Shown: piece by piece, positions 13,190 through 22,656 of the stretch | Position numbering within the stretch: the first letter of the stretch is position 1 | Layout of the letters: every line of letters begins with the position of its first letter | Source: a virus | Reading direction: 5' to 3' (one strand) | IMG/VR virus record: IMGVR_UViG_3300025000_000404 | Coordinates: 1 to 24,513 of that record | Length of the DNA: 24,513 bases | Notes under the pieces: model-generated | Database searches by the model: none | Seen by the model: only the letters and a program-made list of their open reading frames with translations | Told to the model about the DNA's origin: nothing | Position numbers and translations under genes: made by a program

Positions 13190-15135
13190 ACTTCTTCCCC
13201 CTCCCCAACGAACCAGCTAAACGCAAACAACGTACTAAAACAAGTACAGTTGCGTTGCATCGTGAAGATGTTCCTTACGAACTATTTACCGACGAAGAAC
13301 TTTATGCAGCAAAAGGAGGTATTCTTGCGTTCGATCTTGAGATTTACCCTAACTATTTTCTCGCTGCTTTTCGTTCTTATACTACTATGGCAGTTACCTA
13401 TTTTGAGTTATCTGCTACAGCAAAACTCGACATTCCAAAGCTACTTTGGGTCTTACATAATTTCTGCATTGTGGGTTTCAATTCTACAACTTTTGATTTA
13501 CCTCTTATCTGGCTTGCACTTAACAACGCTTCTACTGAAACGCTTAAACAAGTAACAAACTTTATAATTCGTGAAAATTGGCGTCCAGGTGACGTTGAAA
13601 GAGCTTACAAATTTAAGATGGGAAACATCAACCACGTCGATTTGATCGAAGTAGCCCCTCTTTCAGCTTCACTCAAGGCTTATGCTGCCCGTCTACACGC
13701 TCCCCGCTTACAAGAGCTACCTTTTTCGCCGGAAACAGCTCTCAGCCCTTCTGAGTGCGTCACAGTAAGAAATTACTGTTTTACCGATCTTGAGGACACT
13801 TTACTACTCTGCAAAGAACTTTGCCCACAATTAGAACTACGTCAACAGCTTTCAATTCAGTATAAACAAGACCTTCGTTCAAAAAGCGATGCACAAATAG
13901 CAGAAGCCGTTCTTTGTGGGGAAATCAAGGAAATGAATGGCTATTGGGCAAAGCGTCCTACTATCGAAGCCGGAACAGTTTATAAATACCAAGTTCCAGA
14001 CTTTGTTCAATATAAAACTCCAATGCTTCAGAAGATGCTAAATACAATAGGTGACTGTAAGTTTATTATTGCAGAAAACGGACAAGTTTTAGAACCTAAA
14101 GAATTTGAACAGCTAAAAGCACTTCAAATTGGTTCTTCAGTTTATCGTATGGGAATAGGCGGTTTACATTCTACAGAAGAATGTTGTAGTCACGTTGCAA
14201 CAGAAGATACGCTTCTTATAGATCGTGATGTAAATTCGTATTACCCTTCAATTATTCTTACGCAAGGTTTATACCCAAAACATCTTGGAGAAAACTTTTT
14301 AAATGTTTATCGTTCAATAGTTGAACGTAGACTTACTGCAAAGAAAAATAAGAATAAAGTCTACGCAGATTCGCTTAAAATTGTTTGTAATGGTTCCTTT
14401 GGGAAGCTAGGTTCAAAGTATTCTTCACTTTATTCGCCTGACTTAATGCTTCAAGTTACAATTTCAGGTCAACTTTGTTTGTTAATGTTAATCGAAGCTA
14501 TTGAACTAGCAGGTATACCTGTAGTTTCAGGCAATACAGACGGTATTATTTCAAAATGTTCTGTATATAAATACGAAGAATTAAATAACATAATAGCTGA
14601 ATGGGAAAAAACAACAGGTTTCGAGACTGAGGAAACTAGATACAAAGCAGTTTACAGCCGTGATGTTAACAACTTCATTATAGTTAAAGAAGATAATACT
14701 TGTAAAGTAAAAGGTTGTTATTCGGAAAGAGGTTCTGCTTTAAATAGTATTCTTTCCAAGAACCCGAACGCTTTAATTTGTTCAGACGCAGTACAAACAC
14801 TTCTTACAACAGGTGTACCTGTAGAAGAAACTATTCGCAATTGCAAAGATATTAAACGTTTTGTTTCCGTTATTAAAGTTACAGGAGGAGGTGAGAAGGA
14901 CGGTGTTTATTTAGGCAAGACTGTAAGGTTTTACTACGCAAAGGGTATTAAAGGTTGTATTAATAAAGTCGTTAACGGGAACAAAGTACCAAGTACAGAC
15001 GGTGCAAAGCCTTGTCAAGACCTTCCACCGTCCTTTCCTTTAGATGTTAACTTTAATCGTTATATCGAAGAAGCAAACAAAATACTCGTTGAAATAGGTT
15101 ACACCAAAACCGAAAAGCAACAAAAGTTCTTTTAG
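13186..15135 (+). CDS. Family B DNA polymerase with 3'-5' exonuclease
   Basis: This is a 649-residue protein. Exonuclease motif I is AFDLEIYPN (Asp50, Glu52), motif II is IVGFNSTTFDLPL (Asn99, Asp104), and motif III is YCFTD (197-201). Polymerase motif A is DRDVNSYYPSIIL (Asp348), motif B is KIVCNGSFGKLG (398-409), and motif C is GNTDGI with Asp452. All the catalytic residues expected for a proofreading family B replicase are present. Motif C reads NTDG rather than DTDS, a variant seen in phage PolBs. It is compact relative to phi29-like or T4-like enzymes and shows no terminal-protein domain. It is coupled to the small zinc-ribbon gene, has no strong Shine-Dalgarno of its own, and is the last rightward gene. 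Confidence 0.93.
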   Translation: MNFFPLPNEPAKRKQRTKTSTVALHREDVPYELFTDEELYAAKGGILAFDLEIYPNYFLAAFRSYTTMAVTYFELSATAKLDIPKLLWVLHNFCIVGFNSTTFDLPLIWLALNNASTETLKQVTNFIIRENWRPGDVERAYKFKMGNINHVDLIEVAPLSASLKAYAARLHAPRLQELPFSPETALSPSECVTVRNYCFTDLEDTLLLCKELCPQLELRQQLSIQYKQDLRSKSDAQIAEAVLCGEIKEMNGYWAKRPTIEAGTVYKYQVPDFVQYKTPMLQKMLNTIGDCKFIIAENGQVLEPKEFEQLKALQIGSSVYRMGIGGLHSTEECCSHVATEDTLLIDRDVNSYYPSIILTQGLYPKHLGENFLNVYRSIVERRLTAKKNKNKVYADSLKIVCNGSFGKLGSKYSSLYSPDLMLQVTISGQLCLLMLIEAIELAGIPVVSGNTDGIISKCSVYKYEELNNIIAEWEKTTGFETEETRYKAVYSRDVNNFIIVKEDNTCKVKGCYSERGSALNSILSKNPNALICSDAVQTLLTTGVPVEETIRNCKDIKRFVSVIKVTGGGEKDGVYLGKTVRFYYAKGIKGCINKVVNGNKVPSTDGAKPCQDLPPSFPLDVNFNRYIEEANKILVEIGYTKTEKQQKFF

Positions 15136-15536
15136 TCAAATGGTTTGTAAGAAGTTTTGTAAAACAAAGAAATCAATGAAAACTGTCGAGTTTCACCTGA
15201 ACCACTAACAGCATGGTCGCACAGATGTTCTAAGTTGATCCCAAAGCCTTTATACGCGTTTATGTCAAATCCTACTGTGTAAGCTATCCTGTCAGGATGA
15301 AATGAAAAGTCACTGTTCTGTCCTGTCATTTGCGTTTCATATCCTAAATAAACTCGAAGATAATTCTCTAAAAAGGTTTCTGAAACCTGAGTACCTTGAA
15401 CGTATTTAGGGTTTTCACTGCCTAATATTCCGGTATTCTTTTCACCGAAATATTGACCTGCATAAATGTTAAGGTCCAGGGCAAAAGCCTGTGTTGAAAT
15501 ACACATTATAAACAGAACAATAAACAGTTTTTTCAT
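15132..15536 (-). CDS. Small secreted protein with signal peptide, possible beta-barrel
   Basis: This is a 134-residue protein. MKKLFIVLFIMCISTQAFA is a classic Sec signal peptide with an AFA cleavage site at about residue 19. The mature part has alternating beta strands (LRVYLGYETQ, IAYTVGFDINAYKG, FGINLEHLCDH, FSLISLFYKTSYKPF) and ends in an aromatic residue region, as outer-membrane barrels do. I chose the ATG at 15534-15536 because AAGGAG lies six bases upstream; a TTG two codons earlier is unlikely. It is the last gene of the leftward tail operon and overlaps the polymerase stop by four bases. It could change the host surface, for example for superinfection exclusion or lysis; this is inference. 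No family is recognised. Confidence 0.7.
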   Translation of the reverse strand: MKKLFIVLFIMCISTQAFALDLNIYAGQYFGEKNTGILGSENPKYVQGTQVSETFLENYLRVYLGYETQMTGQNSDFSFHPDRIAYTVGFDINAYKGFGINLEHLCDHAVSGSGETRQFSLISLFYKTSYKPFD

Positions 15537-15555
15537 AGACAACTCCTTTTGAAAA

Positions 15556-18435
15556 TTAGGCTACAACCCCTCCGTTAGTTCCTACTACAATCCAGCCTAC
15601 CGAAGTCCATCGAAGTATACAACCTTTACCTAAAGGTGAAGCTGCAAAGGTAATTGTTGTACCGCCAAGCAAAGTTATTGGCGTTATTACTAAACTATCA
15701 CCTGCATTTGAAACAGCTTTGACGTACAGAGCTATTTCAGTTCCTACTGTAGTTCCGTCAGCCAACGAAGCAACAGCGGCACCAGTTGTACTTATTTCGC
15801 AGTTACTATTTGTTACAGGTATTGCCGATGTTGAACTTGTTACGGCTTTGGTTGAAGGGGTGTTGATAAGCAAACCTGTTGTAATAAGGTTGCCTGAATC
15901 GGCTTCAAGTGTCATTAACGAATTGCCAAATATTAAATTTCCCCAAGAAGAAGTGTCGTAGTCATATGCAAAAAAACGACCCCTGTTACCTCCATAAATA
16001 TCCATTCCCGCAACAAGACCTCGTCCAGGTTGAGCTATATAAGTTCCCCAACTCATAAAGCACGTAGCTATAGCAGTTCCGTTAACTTGAAGCGGATTAA
16101 TTGTATCATCGGTAATTGTATTTATTAAAGTATTAGAATCGAACGATTTAACGCCTGTTAAATTTTGAGTTCCGGTAGTAACCAAACCATTGACTGTAGC
16201 ACTCGCTGCACAAGTAGTTTCGGCAATGTCAAACACAGCACTTTCGCCAGCAGTTTTGCAAACAAGAGTTAAAGATTCATATTGAGAAACTAAACTTCTC
16301 GTCGTGCTTCCATCTATTGTGCAAGAAGTAGTTGAAACAAAAGTTACAGCCCCTGCGCCTGAATCAATTTTCTTAATAATGATTACTTGACCTACTACAG
16401 CAGCCGAGAGGTCAACTGTTCTTCCTAAAGCGCCTGTTGACATTTCAATTGTATGATCTGTGTATACCATTGTTGTATTAGCATCGGTTACAGTTCTAAT
16501 TGTAGGTACAAAACCTGGAACTCTAACAATACCTCGAAGAATTGTTTCAGTTATTGTAGAAGCGCCGAACACGGCTTGATTATTTGCTGTAGTATAAGAG
16601 TTTGCACCTATCGCTATAGAGTTATCAGCGGTAGTTAATTGACTTGCGTGAAAACCTGACCTATAACCAATAAACGTATTGTAGTCGCCGGTATCGCTTA
16701 CCGGATTTAACGTACCTCCTGCATAGTAACCGATTAAAGTATGTCCGTTTCTATTTTTAATAGTGTTTCCTGAATTATATCCGGCAAACGTATTGTAATC
16801 ACCATCGACTACTTGCGCTCCCGAACCCGAACCTCCCGCAAAATTAGAAGAACCTCCTGTCAAATTGATTAATGTGTTTACACCAAAAGCGCAATTTGCG
16901 TTACCTGTTATGTTGTGTTGCAACGACCCGTGACCAACACCAGTATTAGATGTACCGCCTGAAGTTTGTTCACCGCTAGAAACTCCTTTATACAAATTAC
17001 TAGCGCCATAGCGTTCTTCAGAAACGACTGTTCCCGAAGAATTGCATAAGGTTATTAAAGAGTCTGAACTGCTAGCTATTTCTTTTAACGAAAAACTAAT
17101 ATACGACACCCAAGTTCCGGCTGTCACCGTTACCGATATTCCAGCCGTAGAAACAGCTCTAAACCCGAATTTAACCGTGCCTGTAGTCGCTGCCCCTACT
17201 GTTCCTAAAGCAACCCCGCCTGCACTGATAGTAAAATTTGTTTGAGAGAGTCCTGTTTTAATCGCAGTTAACACGTAATAATGAGCAATTTCAGTAGCTG
17301 ACGAATGCGACAAAATATCAGCGTTTCCAGGTATGTTTCGCCACCCTGAAGTATTATCCCCGGTCCAACCTGTTGATGCCCAAGTTCCGCCCGTAAGCAA
17401 TTCACTCCCCAAAGTCGGCCCGTCAGTAGCGACCGTTCCTTGCACTGTAAGAACGTCCTCAAACGTTTTAGGTCCGGCAAAACTCTGCGCTTCAGTTGTG
17501 ACGTAACCTGCAACGGTATCACTTGCAGCCTGACTTGCAATTACCCTTTGAGCGTCGGTTAAACCAACAAACATAGGGGTCCAGTACGTTACATTTGTGG
17601 GCAACATCGCAAGTGATTCGAGAATACAAACATAAGTTGAACCGTCGTAAACAACTGCATCGTTGACATCGTATGTTGTTGCTTCACTCCAAGTACCTTC
17701 CCACAAATAGCCTATTCCATCAGTACCAGCTACGCCGTCAATGCCGCGTATTCCAGATAATGAAATGTTCCAATCGGTTAAAGCAGTAACTCCGTTAATA
17801 ACCTGAACGCTGACGGTTAAGGTAGTTCCTGAATACGACACAACCTGTCCGAATCCGTAGTTATCAATATTAGCGTTACTAACAATTGAAACCCATACTC
17901 CGGTAGTAAATAGCTTATCTGCATCGACTGTGAACGCCTTAGACTCAATGGCAGGGGTCCAGCTTGTCGTTGACGTGGTTATAAAGCCGTCGGCCATACC
18001 AAGCACAGCAGCTTCGCTTGCAGCAGCAGCAGCAGCGTCAAGAGCTGCGGCATCGGCATATTCCGATGCTTCTGCAAGCGCCCCCGTCAGATCGGCGATA
18101 GCAGGACCGGCAATTGTATCAAATTTACGGATAACACCCTGAGTGAGATTGTAGGCCCAATCTACGTCACCTGATGAAATTTCACTCAGTCCCAGGTTTG
18201 GTGTGAAGTCTCGTGTGATTTGATAAGCAACTGAACTTTGAGTGCTTCCAGCATAAGCAGGCGAAAGCGTCAAATGGGTATCGTCAAGAACTGAAGCTAT
18301 TTGGTAAATAGCATTCTCGCCGGTCACTTTGAAGGTATTACCAACGGCAACGTTTGCAACAAAAGCTGTGCCGATGCCAGTTACCGTTACTGAATTATTA
18401 ACTACCGTAGCTGTACCAGTTTTGTATTGTGCCAT
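15556..18435 (-). CDS. Tail fibre / receptor-binding protein
   Basis: This is a 959-residue protein. Residues 1-110 form a beta-rich attachment domain, followed by an Ala-rich coiled coil (about 111-150). A carbohydrate-binding-like module (about 243-288) has the CBM5/12-type pattern WEGTWSEATTYDVNDAVVYD, then STYVC and YW. A long stretch (about 497-625) holds repeated N-x-x-x-G-x-x-s-G turns (NTGVGHGSL, NCAFGVNTL, NTFAGYNSG, NTFIGYRSG, NSIAIGANS) that resemble trimeric adhesin-head or beta-prism repeats. The C-terminal about 320 residues have beta-sandwich repeats ending GKGCILRWTSVGWIVVG. It probably trimerises and binds a cell-surface glycan. AAAGGAG precedes the ATG. The J-like gene lies 12 bases upstream. 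Confidence 0.85.
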   Translation of the reverse strand: MAQYKTGTATVVNNSVTVTGIGTAFVANVAVGNTFKVTGENAIYQIASVLDDTHLTLSPAYAGSTQSSVAYQITRDFTPNLGLSEISSGDVDWAYNLTQGVIRKFDTIAGPAIADLTGALAEASEYADAAALDAAAAAASEAAVLGMADGFITTSTTSWTPAIESKAFTVDADKLFTTGVWVSIVSNANIDNYGFGQVVSYSGTTLTVSVQVINGVTALTDWNISLSGIRGIDGVAGTDGIGYLWEGTWSEATTYDVNDAVVYDGSTYVCILESLAMLPTNVTYWTPMFVGLTDAQRVIASQAASDTVAGYVTTEAQSFAGPKTFEDVLTVQGTVATDGPTLGSELLTGGTWASTGWTGDNTSGWRNIPGNADILSHSSATEIAHYYVLTAIKTGLSQTNFTISAGGVALGTVGAATTGTVKFGFRAVSTAGISVTVTAGTWVSYISFSLKEIASSSDSLITLCNSSGTVVSEERYGASNLYKGVSSGEQTSGGTSNTGVGHGSLQHNITGNANCAFGVNTLINLTGGSSNFAGGSGSGAQVVDGDYNTFAGYNSGNTIKNRNGHTLIGYYAGGTLNPVSDTGDYNTFIGYRSGFHASQLTTADNSIAIGANSYTTANNQAVFGASTITETILRGIVRVPGFVPTIRTVTDANTTMVYTDHTIEMSTGALGRTVDLSAAVVGQVIIIKKIDSGAGAVTFVSTTSCTIDGSTTRSLVSQYESLTLVCKTAGESAVFDIAETTCAASATVNGLVTTGTQNLTGVKSFDSNTLINTITDDTINPLQVNGTAIATCFMSWGTYIAQPGRGLVAGMDIYGGNRGRFFAYDYDTSSWGNLIFGNSLMTLEADSGNLITTGLLINTPSTKAVTSSTSAIPVTNSNCEISTTGAAVASLADGTTVGTEIALYVKAVSNAGDSLVITPITLLGGTTITFAASPLGKGCILRWTSVGWIVVGTNGGVVA

Positions 18436-18447
18436 TTGGAGGCTCCT

Positions 18448-21400
18448 TTATCGTTTTGATCCAATTAACGTAAGACCTCTAGAAAACGCACCACCGTTTG
18501 CACTACCGTCTGCAATGTATGCTGAAAAGTAATAAGTGTGAGTTCCGGCAGATGGTGTATCGCTTACATGAAATGAAAATGAGCTTGTGTTGTTATAAAC
18601 ACTATTTGGGCCAGCTACAAGGTCGCGCAAAACGGTGCTGTCTCTACTTATTCTCATTATCATTGATTGATTGGCGTTGTTTTGAGTACCGCAACTAACC
18701 ATAATAGAAACCGGAGTAGTTCCGTTCACAGTAATTACTGCCGATTGCAACGTAGTTACGCCAACTGTACCTACCACAACTGAACCTGAACTGTATGCCG
18801 AAACAGGAATAGTTACCGCGTTACCTGCAATCTGCAAAGTATCAACAGTAGCTTCGCCAATATAAGCGCGTTTAATATACATACCTGCTGATAATGTTAC
18901 TCCGTTAACTACAGTAGGTGTAGTTAAATAAAAGAACGGACTGTTATCATTGGCCGTAGGACTTGTTGCTACAGGTGCAATGCTAAATTTGTCGGCAACT
19001 ATAATAAACTCTGAAGTAGGCGCTGCGTTATTGTTGGTAGATATTAAACCGAAACCCGACACATAACCATTGTTATCTATTTTGACTGAATATTTACCAA
19101 GAATACCGTTAATACTTGTGGTCTGAGTAGCTATACTGGTTGTATGACTACCTACTGTAGATTGCAGCGTAGTTAAGCTTCCGGCTATAGCACTGTCAGC
19201 ATTTGCTCTTGTACTTGCTTCAGATACTATCGCCGCATTATTACTATTAACGCTTGAAGTTAAACTTGAAATTGACGAAGTATGAGATGAAACCGTACCC
19301 TGTACAGAAGATACATCAGACTCCAAAATAGTTACAGCAGAGGAAAGCGCACTAACTCCTGTACTTGGATCATCGACCGTGTTTATCAAAGCCACTATAT
19401 CAGAAGATTGCGAAATTATTGTACCTTCTGCTGTGGTAACTCTTGTATCCAAATCCTCAATAGCAACGGCTTGTGCCGCAACACCATCGGCCAAGGAAGC
19501 ATAAGCGCCAATCAATTCCCAATAAGTAGTGTTTGTCGGAAGTTCTGAAGGAGGTGTTGTTGCTAAAATACAACGATACAGGTTGCCTGTATAGCGAACC
19601 AGATCGTCAACATCATAAGCAACTGCTGTATCAAAATCGGTACTGAGCAACCCTGAAACTTGACTCGCAACTGAAGCCAACGAAGCGTTGGTAGCGGCAA
19701 GTAAATCAACAAGTCCGGTTCCTGAAGTATCTATCAAGTCAATTCGTGCTGTCAAATCCCCGTACAGTTGGCTCTCAGTAAGTTGTCCTGTTAAATCAGC
19801 AAGCATAATGTCTATTGTGGGCAACACACTTACTGTAACTTGATCGGACCAATTTAGGCCATCTTCACCAAAGCTATCATAAGCAGCAACTTTAACGAAC
19901 CAATCACCAACAGCCAGTAACGTATAATAGAAGCTGGTTTCAGGCCCACGATTAATTAAGGTTGTTTCGCCTGGAGTAAAGCCTGTAGTTTGACTTGCGT
20001 GAATCAGATAACCAGCAACGTCAAGTTCGGTTAAAGGGTCAAAACTAATTGAAAACGCACCAATTATTCGCTCAGTAACTATTCCGGTTAATGCTGAAGG
20101 TGAAGGATTGCTAACACTGAGTTTTGCGGCATTGGCAGAAACATCACCCCAAGTAGCAACAGCGCGAAGTTCAAAATTAAGACTTCTTTTAGGACTCCCT
20201 GCATTATCAATATAGTTATTTTCAAAAGTGTATGTATAACCTTCAACAGTTAAGTATTCAGTTCGTAACACAACTCCAGTTGAAGTCATTACTTTTAGTT
20301 CGTAATACTTCAACCAACCTTGATAAACTTCAGGAGCGGCAACGTCAGTAACAACATCACTGCTTCGAGGTGTTGGTTTGTTCCATTTCAAAACTACATC
20401 GCGACCAAGAAATTCAGTATTGTTACCTTGACCAAATAATTCAAAGCCAGTTATATCTGGAACAAGAGTGTCGGGGTTAGGAATGAAAATAGTAACTGCA
20501 TCTACCCACACGGAGGCAGCACCTAAACTATTCACTCCCCTGACTCTAACGTTATAATAACCTGTAGCCAGCGATTGAATTGTATACGAAGTACCACTTC
20601 CAACTAAAATTATGTCAGTCCAATCAGTGTTTATTAATGCATATTGAAGCTCGTAATTCAATTCTCCTGGACCGCCTGCCGTCCACGAAACCAGCAAGTC
20701 AACTCGGCTGGCAGTGCCACCGTTTGAGTCATAAACTATAGGTGTTAGCACTATTGCTGAAGGAGGCGACACAAACAGAGGGTCCGGCAGATTCGTTAAG
20801 TCTGGAGCTTCAAGCGGGGTGCTGTCACCAGGAATCCAATTATAAATATTAGGATCGTATTGCACCAATGACAACGAGGTTCCGCCCATAAACGAAAAAG
20901 ACCAATCCACAATACGGAACAAGCCGTTAATTCCCATCAAGTCGTTGGTAACAGTCACCACGTCCATTACATCAAGTTCAAACGCTTTATGATTACACGG
21001 ATACGACAAACTAAAACCACGTCTTGATTTTTCAAGAGCTATTTTAGCAAGCCGTTGTGCTTCAGAAGAGGTTATCGTAAACGGCAGAACCAAATTAGCG
21101 GTTAAAACTTCACCTCCATCTTCGGCCAAATAAGCGTTGGAAATTGGTACATAAACTAACGCTATATACACAACTCCTAAATTTTGAACTATTGAACTTT
21201 GAGCATAAGCAAGGCTGCTGTCGTAAGGATCAACAATAAGCCAATACGAAGCGTCGGGCGGGGGCGTTGCAACAGGTACGTCATTATACGCCTTATATAT
21301 CTTACCGGCCAACGAAACATAACTTCCGGTATTATAAGTATTGGCTGCGACGTATTGTGTCGGGGAAACAACTACAGCCCAATATTCACTATTAGGAGGC

Positions 21401-22656
21401 GAACTGACACCCAAAGGCAAAATTGGAAATTCAGTATCAGCCCAATAATCATTTGAATTGGTAAACGAACCTTTTGCAATATTTACCTTATCGCTTTTAT
21501 TGGCTCCACCTTTAAAACTAATTCCGCCATTCAACCAAGATTCATCAATAGTTGCAACGGAACTTGCTGTAGTGCCCACATAGAGTTTCCATTCGCCTGC
21601 TGAAAATACTGCATCACCAGCACAGGACGTAAGCATATCTCTGATAAACTGAGTCGGAGGACCGTCAAGTTTAATAATACCGTTCAAGGTGTAACGCGGT
21701 TCTTCGTTTAACTCCAAGCCACTATAAACTACTTCATCGCAGATATTAGCCGCTGCTAAAAACGAAGCTTCGTTTACTTCATCGCTATCAGCACCACATC
21801 CACCTAATTCAATTGAAGTCAACAGATAGTCACGAATACACAACGCATTATTAGAACTGAACGCTACAATTCCGGTTCGCGGGTCTTCTACTTTTTTTCC
21901 TCTAATTACTGCTTTAATCGCAGGTATTCCCGAAGGAAATAGAGTTTCGCTGTACTTCAGCCGAACTCTACAATAAGCAACACCTAACAACTTGTGGTTT
22001 GCGGTCCAAACTCCGTTCGATGCTGCTATTAACGTAACGTCTGCTGCGGTTTGACTTCCATCATAATAGGTAATAGTAACAAAGTCAGTAAACGGTGCTA
22101 AAATATCCCAAGCAGGTATTGAAGTAACTGTTTCTACATCTTCGTAATATGTTTCTGGTATTTGAACCGTCTCACCACCGTCGTTAAGTATGAGATTGCC
22201 TTCACCATCAACCAAATTGACATATCTGAAACGTTCTACACTAGCCGTAGTGGTTGTTGTAGTAACAGAAGATCGTGCAACACATTTATCGTCAAACCAT
22301 ATTTCATCATAGCCGTCAATTTCATGTCCTGCAAATATACAAATAGCGTCAAGATACTCGTTTTTAGTTCCAGAAGTACAAGCGTAAGCGAGTTGATTGC
22401 CAACACGAGTTCTACCGTAAATTACAGTTCTGGCATTCAACGCGCTTTGTGCTTGAACTTCACGATCACGCCGCATATCAGGTGTAATCATGTGTTTGAA
22501 TGCAGACCAGTATTCAGGCATTCTGCCGATGTTGCCGAAACTACCAGGAGTCCACGAAGCGCCTGAATACTTTACAGCAAAGTCGTCCATCAAAGCCAAT
22601 GAGCCGCTACCTGGATCAATAAAACCGGATACTATTACAGCAGCATCACAACCCAT
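18448..22656 (-). CDS. Tail-tip / host-specificity protein (J-like central hub)
   Basis: This is a 1402-residue protein. The N-terminal third carries the tail-hub core (MRRDREVQAQSALNARTVIY at 61-80; PPTQFIRDMLTSCAGD at 333-348). Next comes an insert of carbohydrate-binding-like repeats (about 411-510). The core resumes at AEDGGEVLTANLVLPF and AQRLAKIALEKSRRG. Fibronectin type III-like domains follow (about 633-725 and beyond). A second CBM-like module is AYDVDDLVRYTGNLYRC, then a Ser/Thr-rich coiled coil. The C-terminal region has YSVKIDNNGYVSGFGL and IIVADKFSI, as in lambda J (DUF1983 type). It is the probable tip protein that contacts the receptor. The ATG sits behind GGAGG and overlaps the preceding stop (TAATG). 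Confidence 0.9.
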   Translation of the reverse strand: MGCDAAVIVSGFIDPGSGSLALMDDFAVKYSGASWTPGSFGNIGRMPEYWSAFKHMITPDMRRDREVQAQSALNARTVIYGRTRVGNQLAYACTSGTKNEYLDAICIFAGHEIDGYDEIWFDDKCVARSSVTTTTTTASVERFRYVNLVDGEGNLILNDGGETVQIPETYYEDVETVTSIPAWDILAPFTDFVTITYYDGSQTAADVTLIAASNGVWTANHKLLGVAYCRVRLKYSETLFPSGIPAIKAVIRGKKVEDPRTGIVAFSSNNALCIRDYLLTSIELGGCGADSDEVNEASFLAAANICDEVVYSGLELNEEPRYTLNGIIKLDGPPTQFIRDMLTSCAGDAVFSAGEWKLYVGTTASSVATIDESWLNGGISFKGGANKSDKVNIAKGSFTNSNDYWADTEFPILPLGVSSPPNSEYWAVVVSPTQYVAANTYNTGSYVSLAGKIYKAYNDVPVATPPPDASYWLIVDPYDSSLAYAQSSIVQNLGVVYIALVYVPISNAYLAEDGGEVLTANLVLPFTITSSEAQRLAKIALEKSRRGFSLSYPCNHKAFELDVMDVVTVTNDLMGINGLFRIVDWSFSFMGGTSLSLVQYDPNIYNWIPGDSTPLEAPDLTNLPDPLFVSPPSAIVLTPIVYDSNGGTASRVDLLVSWTAGGPGELNYELQYALINTDWTDIILVGSGTSYTIQSLATGYYNVRVRGVNSLGAASVWVDAVTIFIPNPDTLVPDITGFELFGQGNNTEFLGRDVVLKWNKPTPRSSDVVTDVAAPEVYQGWLKYYELKVMTSTGVVLRTEYLTVEGYTYTFENNYIDNAGSPKRSLNFELRAVATWGDVSANAAKLSVSNPSPSALTGIVTERIIGAFSISFDPLTELDVAGYLIHASQTTGFTPGETTLINRGPETSFYYTLLAVGDWFVKVAAYDSFGEDGLNWSDQVTVSVLPTIDIMLADLTGQLTESQLYGDLTARIDLIDTSGTGLVDLLAATNASLASVASQVSGLLSTDFDTAVAYDVDDLVRYTGNLYRCILATTPPSELPTNTTYWELIGAYASLADGVAAQAVAIEDLDTRVTTAEGTIISQSSDIVALINTVDDPSTGVSALSSAVTILESDVSSVQGTVSSHTSSISSLTSSVNSNNAAIVSEASTRANADSAIAGSLTTLQSTVGSHTTSIATQTTSINGILGKYSVKIDNNGYVSGFGLISTNNNAAPTSEFIIVADKFSIAPVATSPTANDNSPFFYLTTPTVVNGVTLSAGMYIKRAYIGEATVDTLQIAGNAVTIPVSAYSSGSVVVGTVGVTTLQSAVITVNGTTPVSIMVSCGTQNNANQSMIMRISRDSTVLRDLVAGPNSVYNNTSSFSFHVSDTPSAGTHTYYFSAYIADGSANGGAFSRGLTLIGSKR
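21127..21426 (-). other. Carbohydrate-binding-like insert inside the J-like core
   Basis: Residues about 411-510 fall between two core pieces that are normally close together: DYWADTEFP and NAYLAEDGGE. The insert has one full CBM5/12-like unit (YVAANTYNTGSYVSLAGKIY, then a Pro-rich turn and ASYWLIV). It is flanked by a C-half unit (PPNSEYWAVV) and an N-half unit (SSLAYAQSSIVQNLGVVYIA). It was probably gained as tandem modules. Confidence 0.6.

Noticed and set aside
15719-18142. Open frames on the plus strand inside the fibre gene (for example 15719-15961, 17042-17245, 17930-18142)
   Set aside because: Shadow frames of Ala/Thr/Val-rich coding sequence, with no ribosome binding sites or recognisable domains.
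22162-22566. Plus-strand 134-codon frame opposite the J-like gene
   Set aside because: It lies wholly inside a well-supported gene on the other strand, shows no domain and has no start signal.
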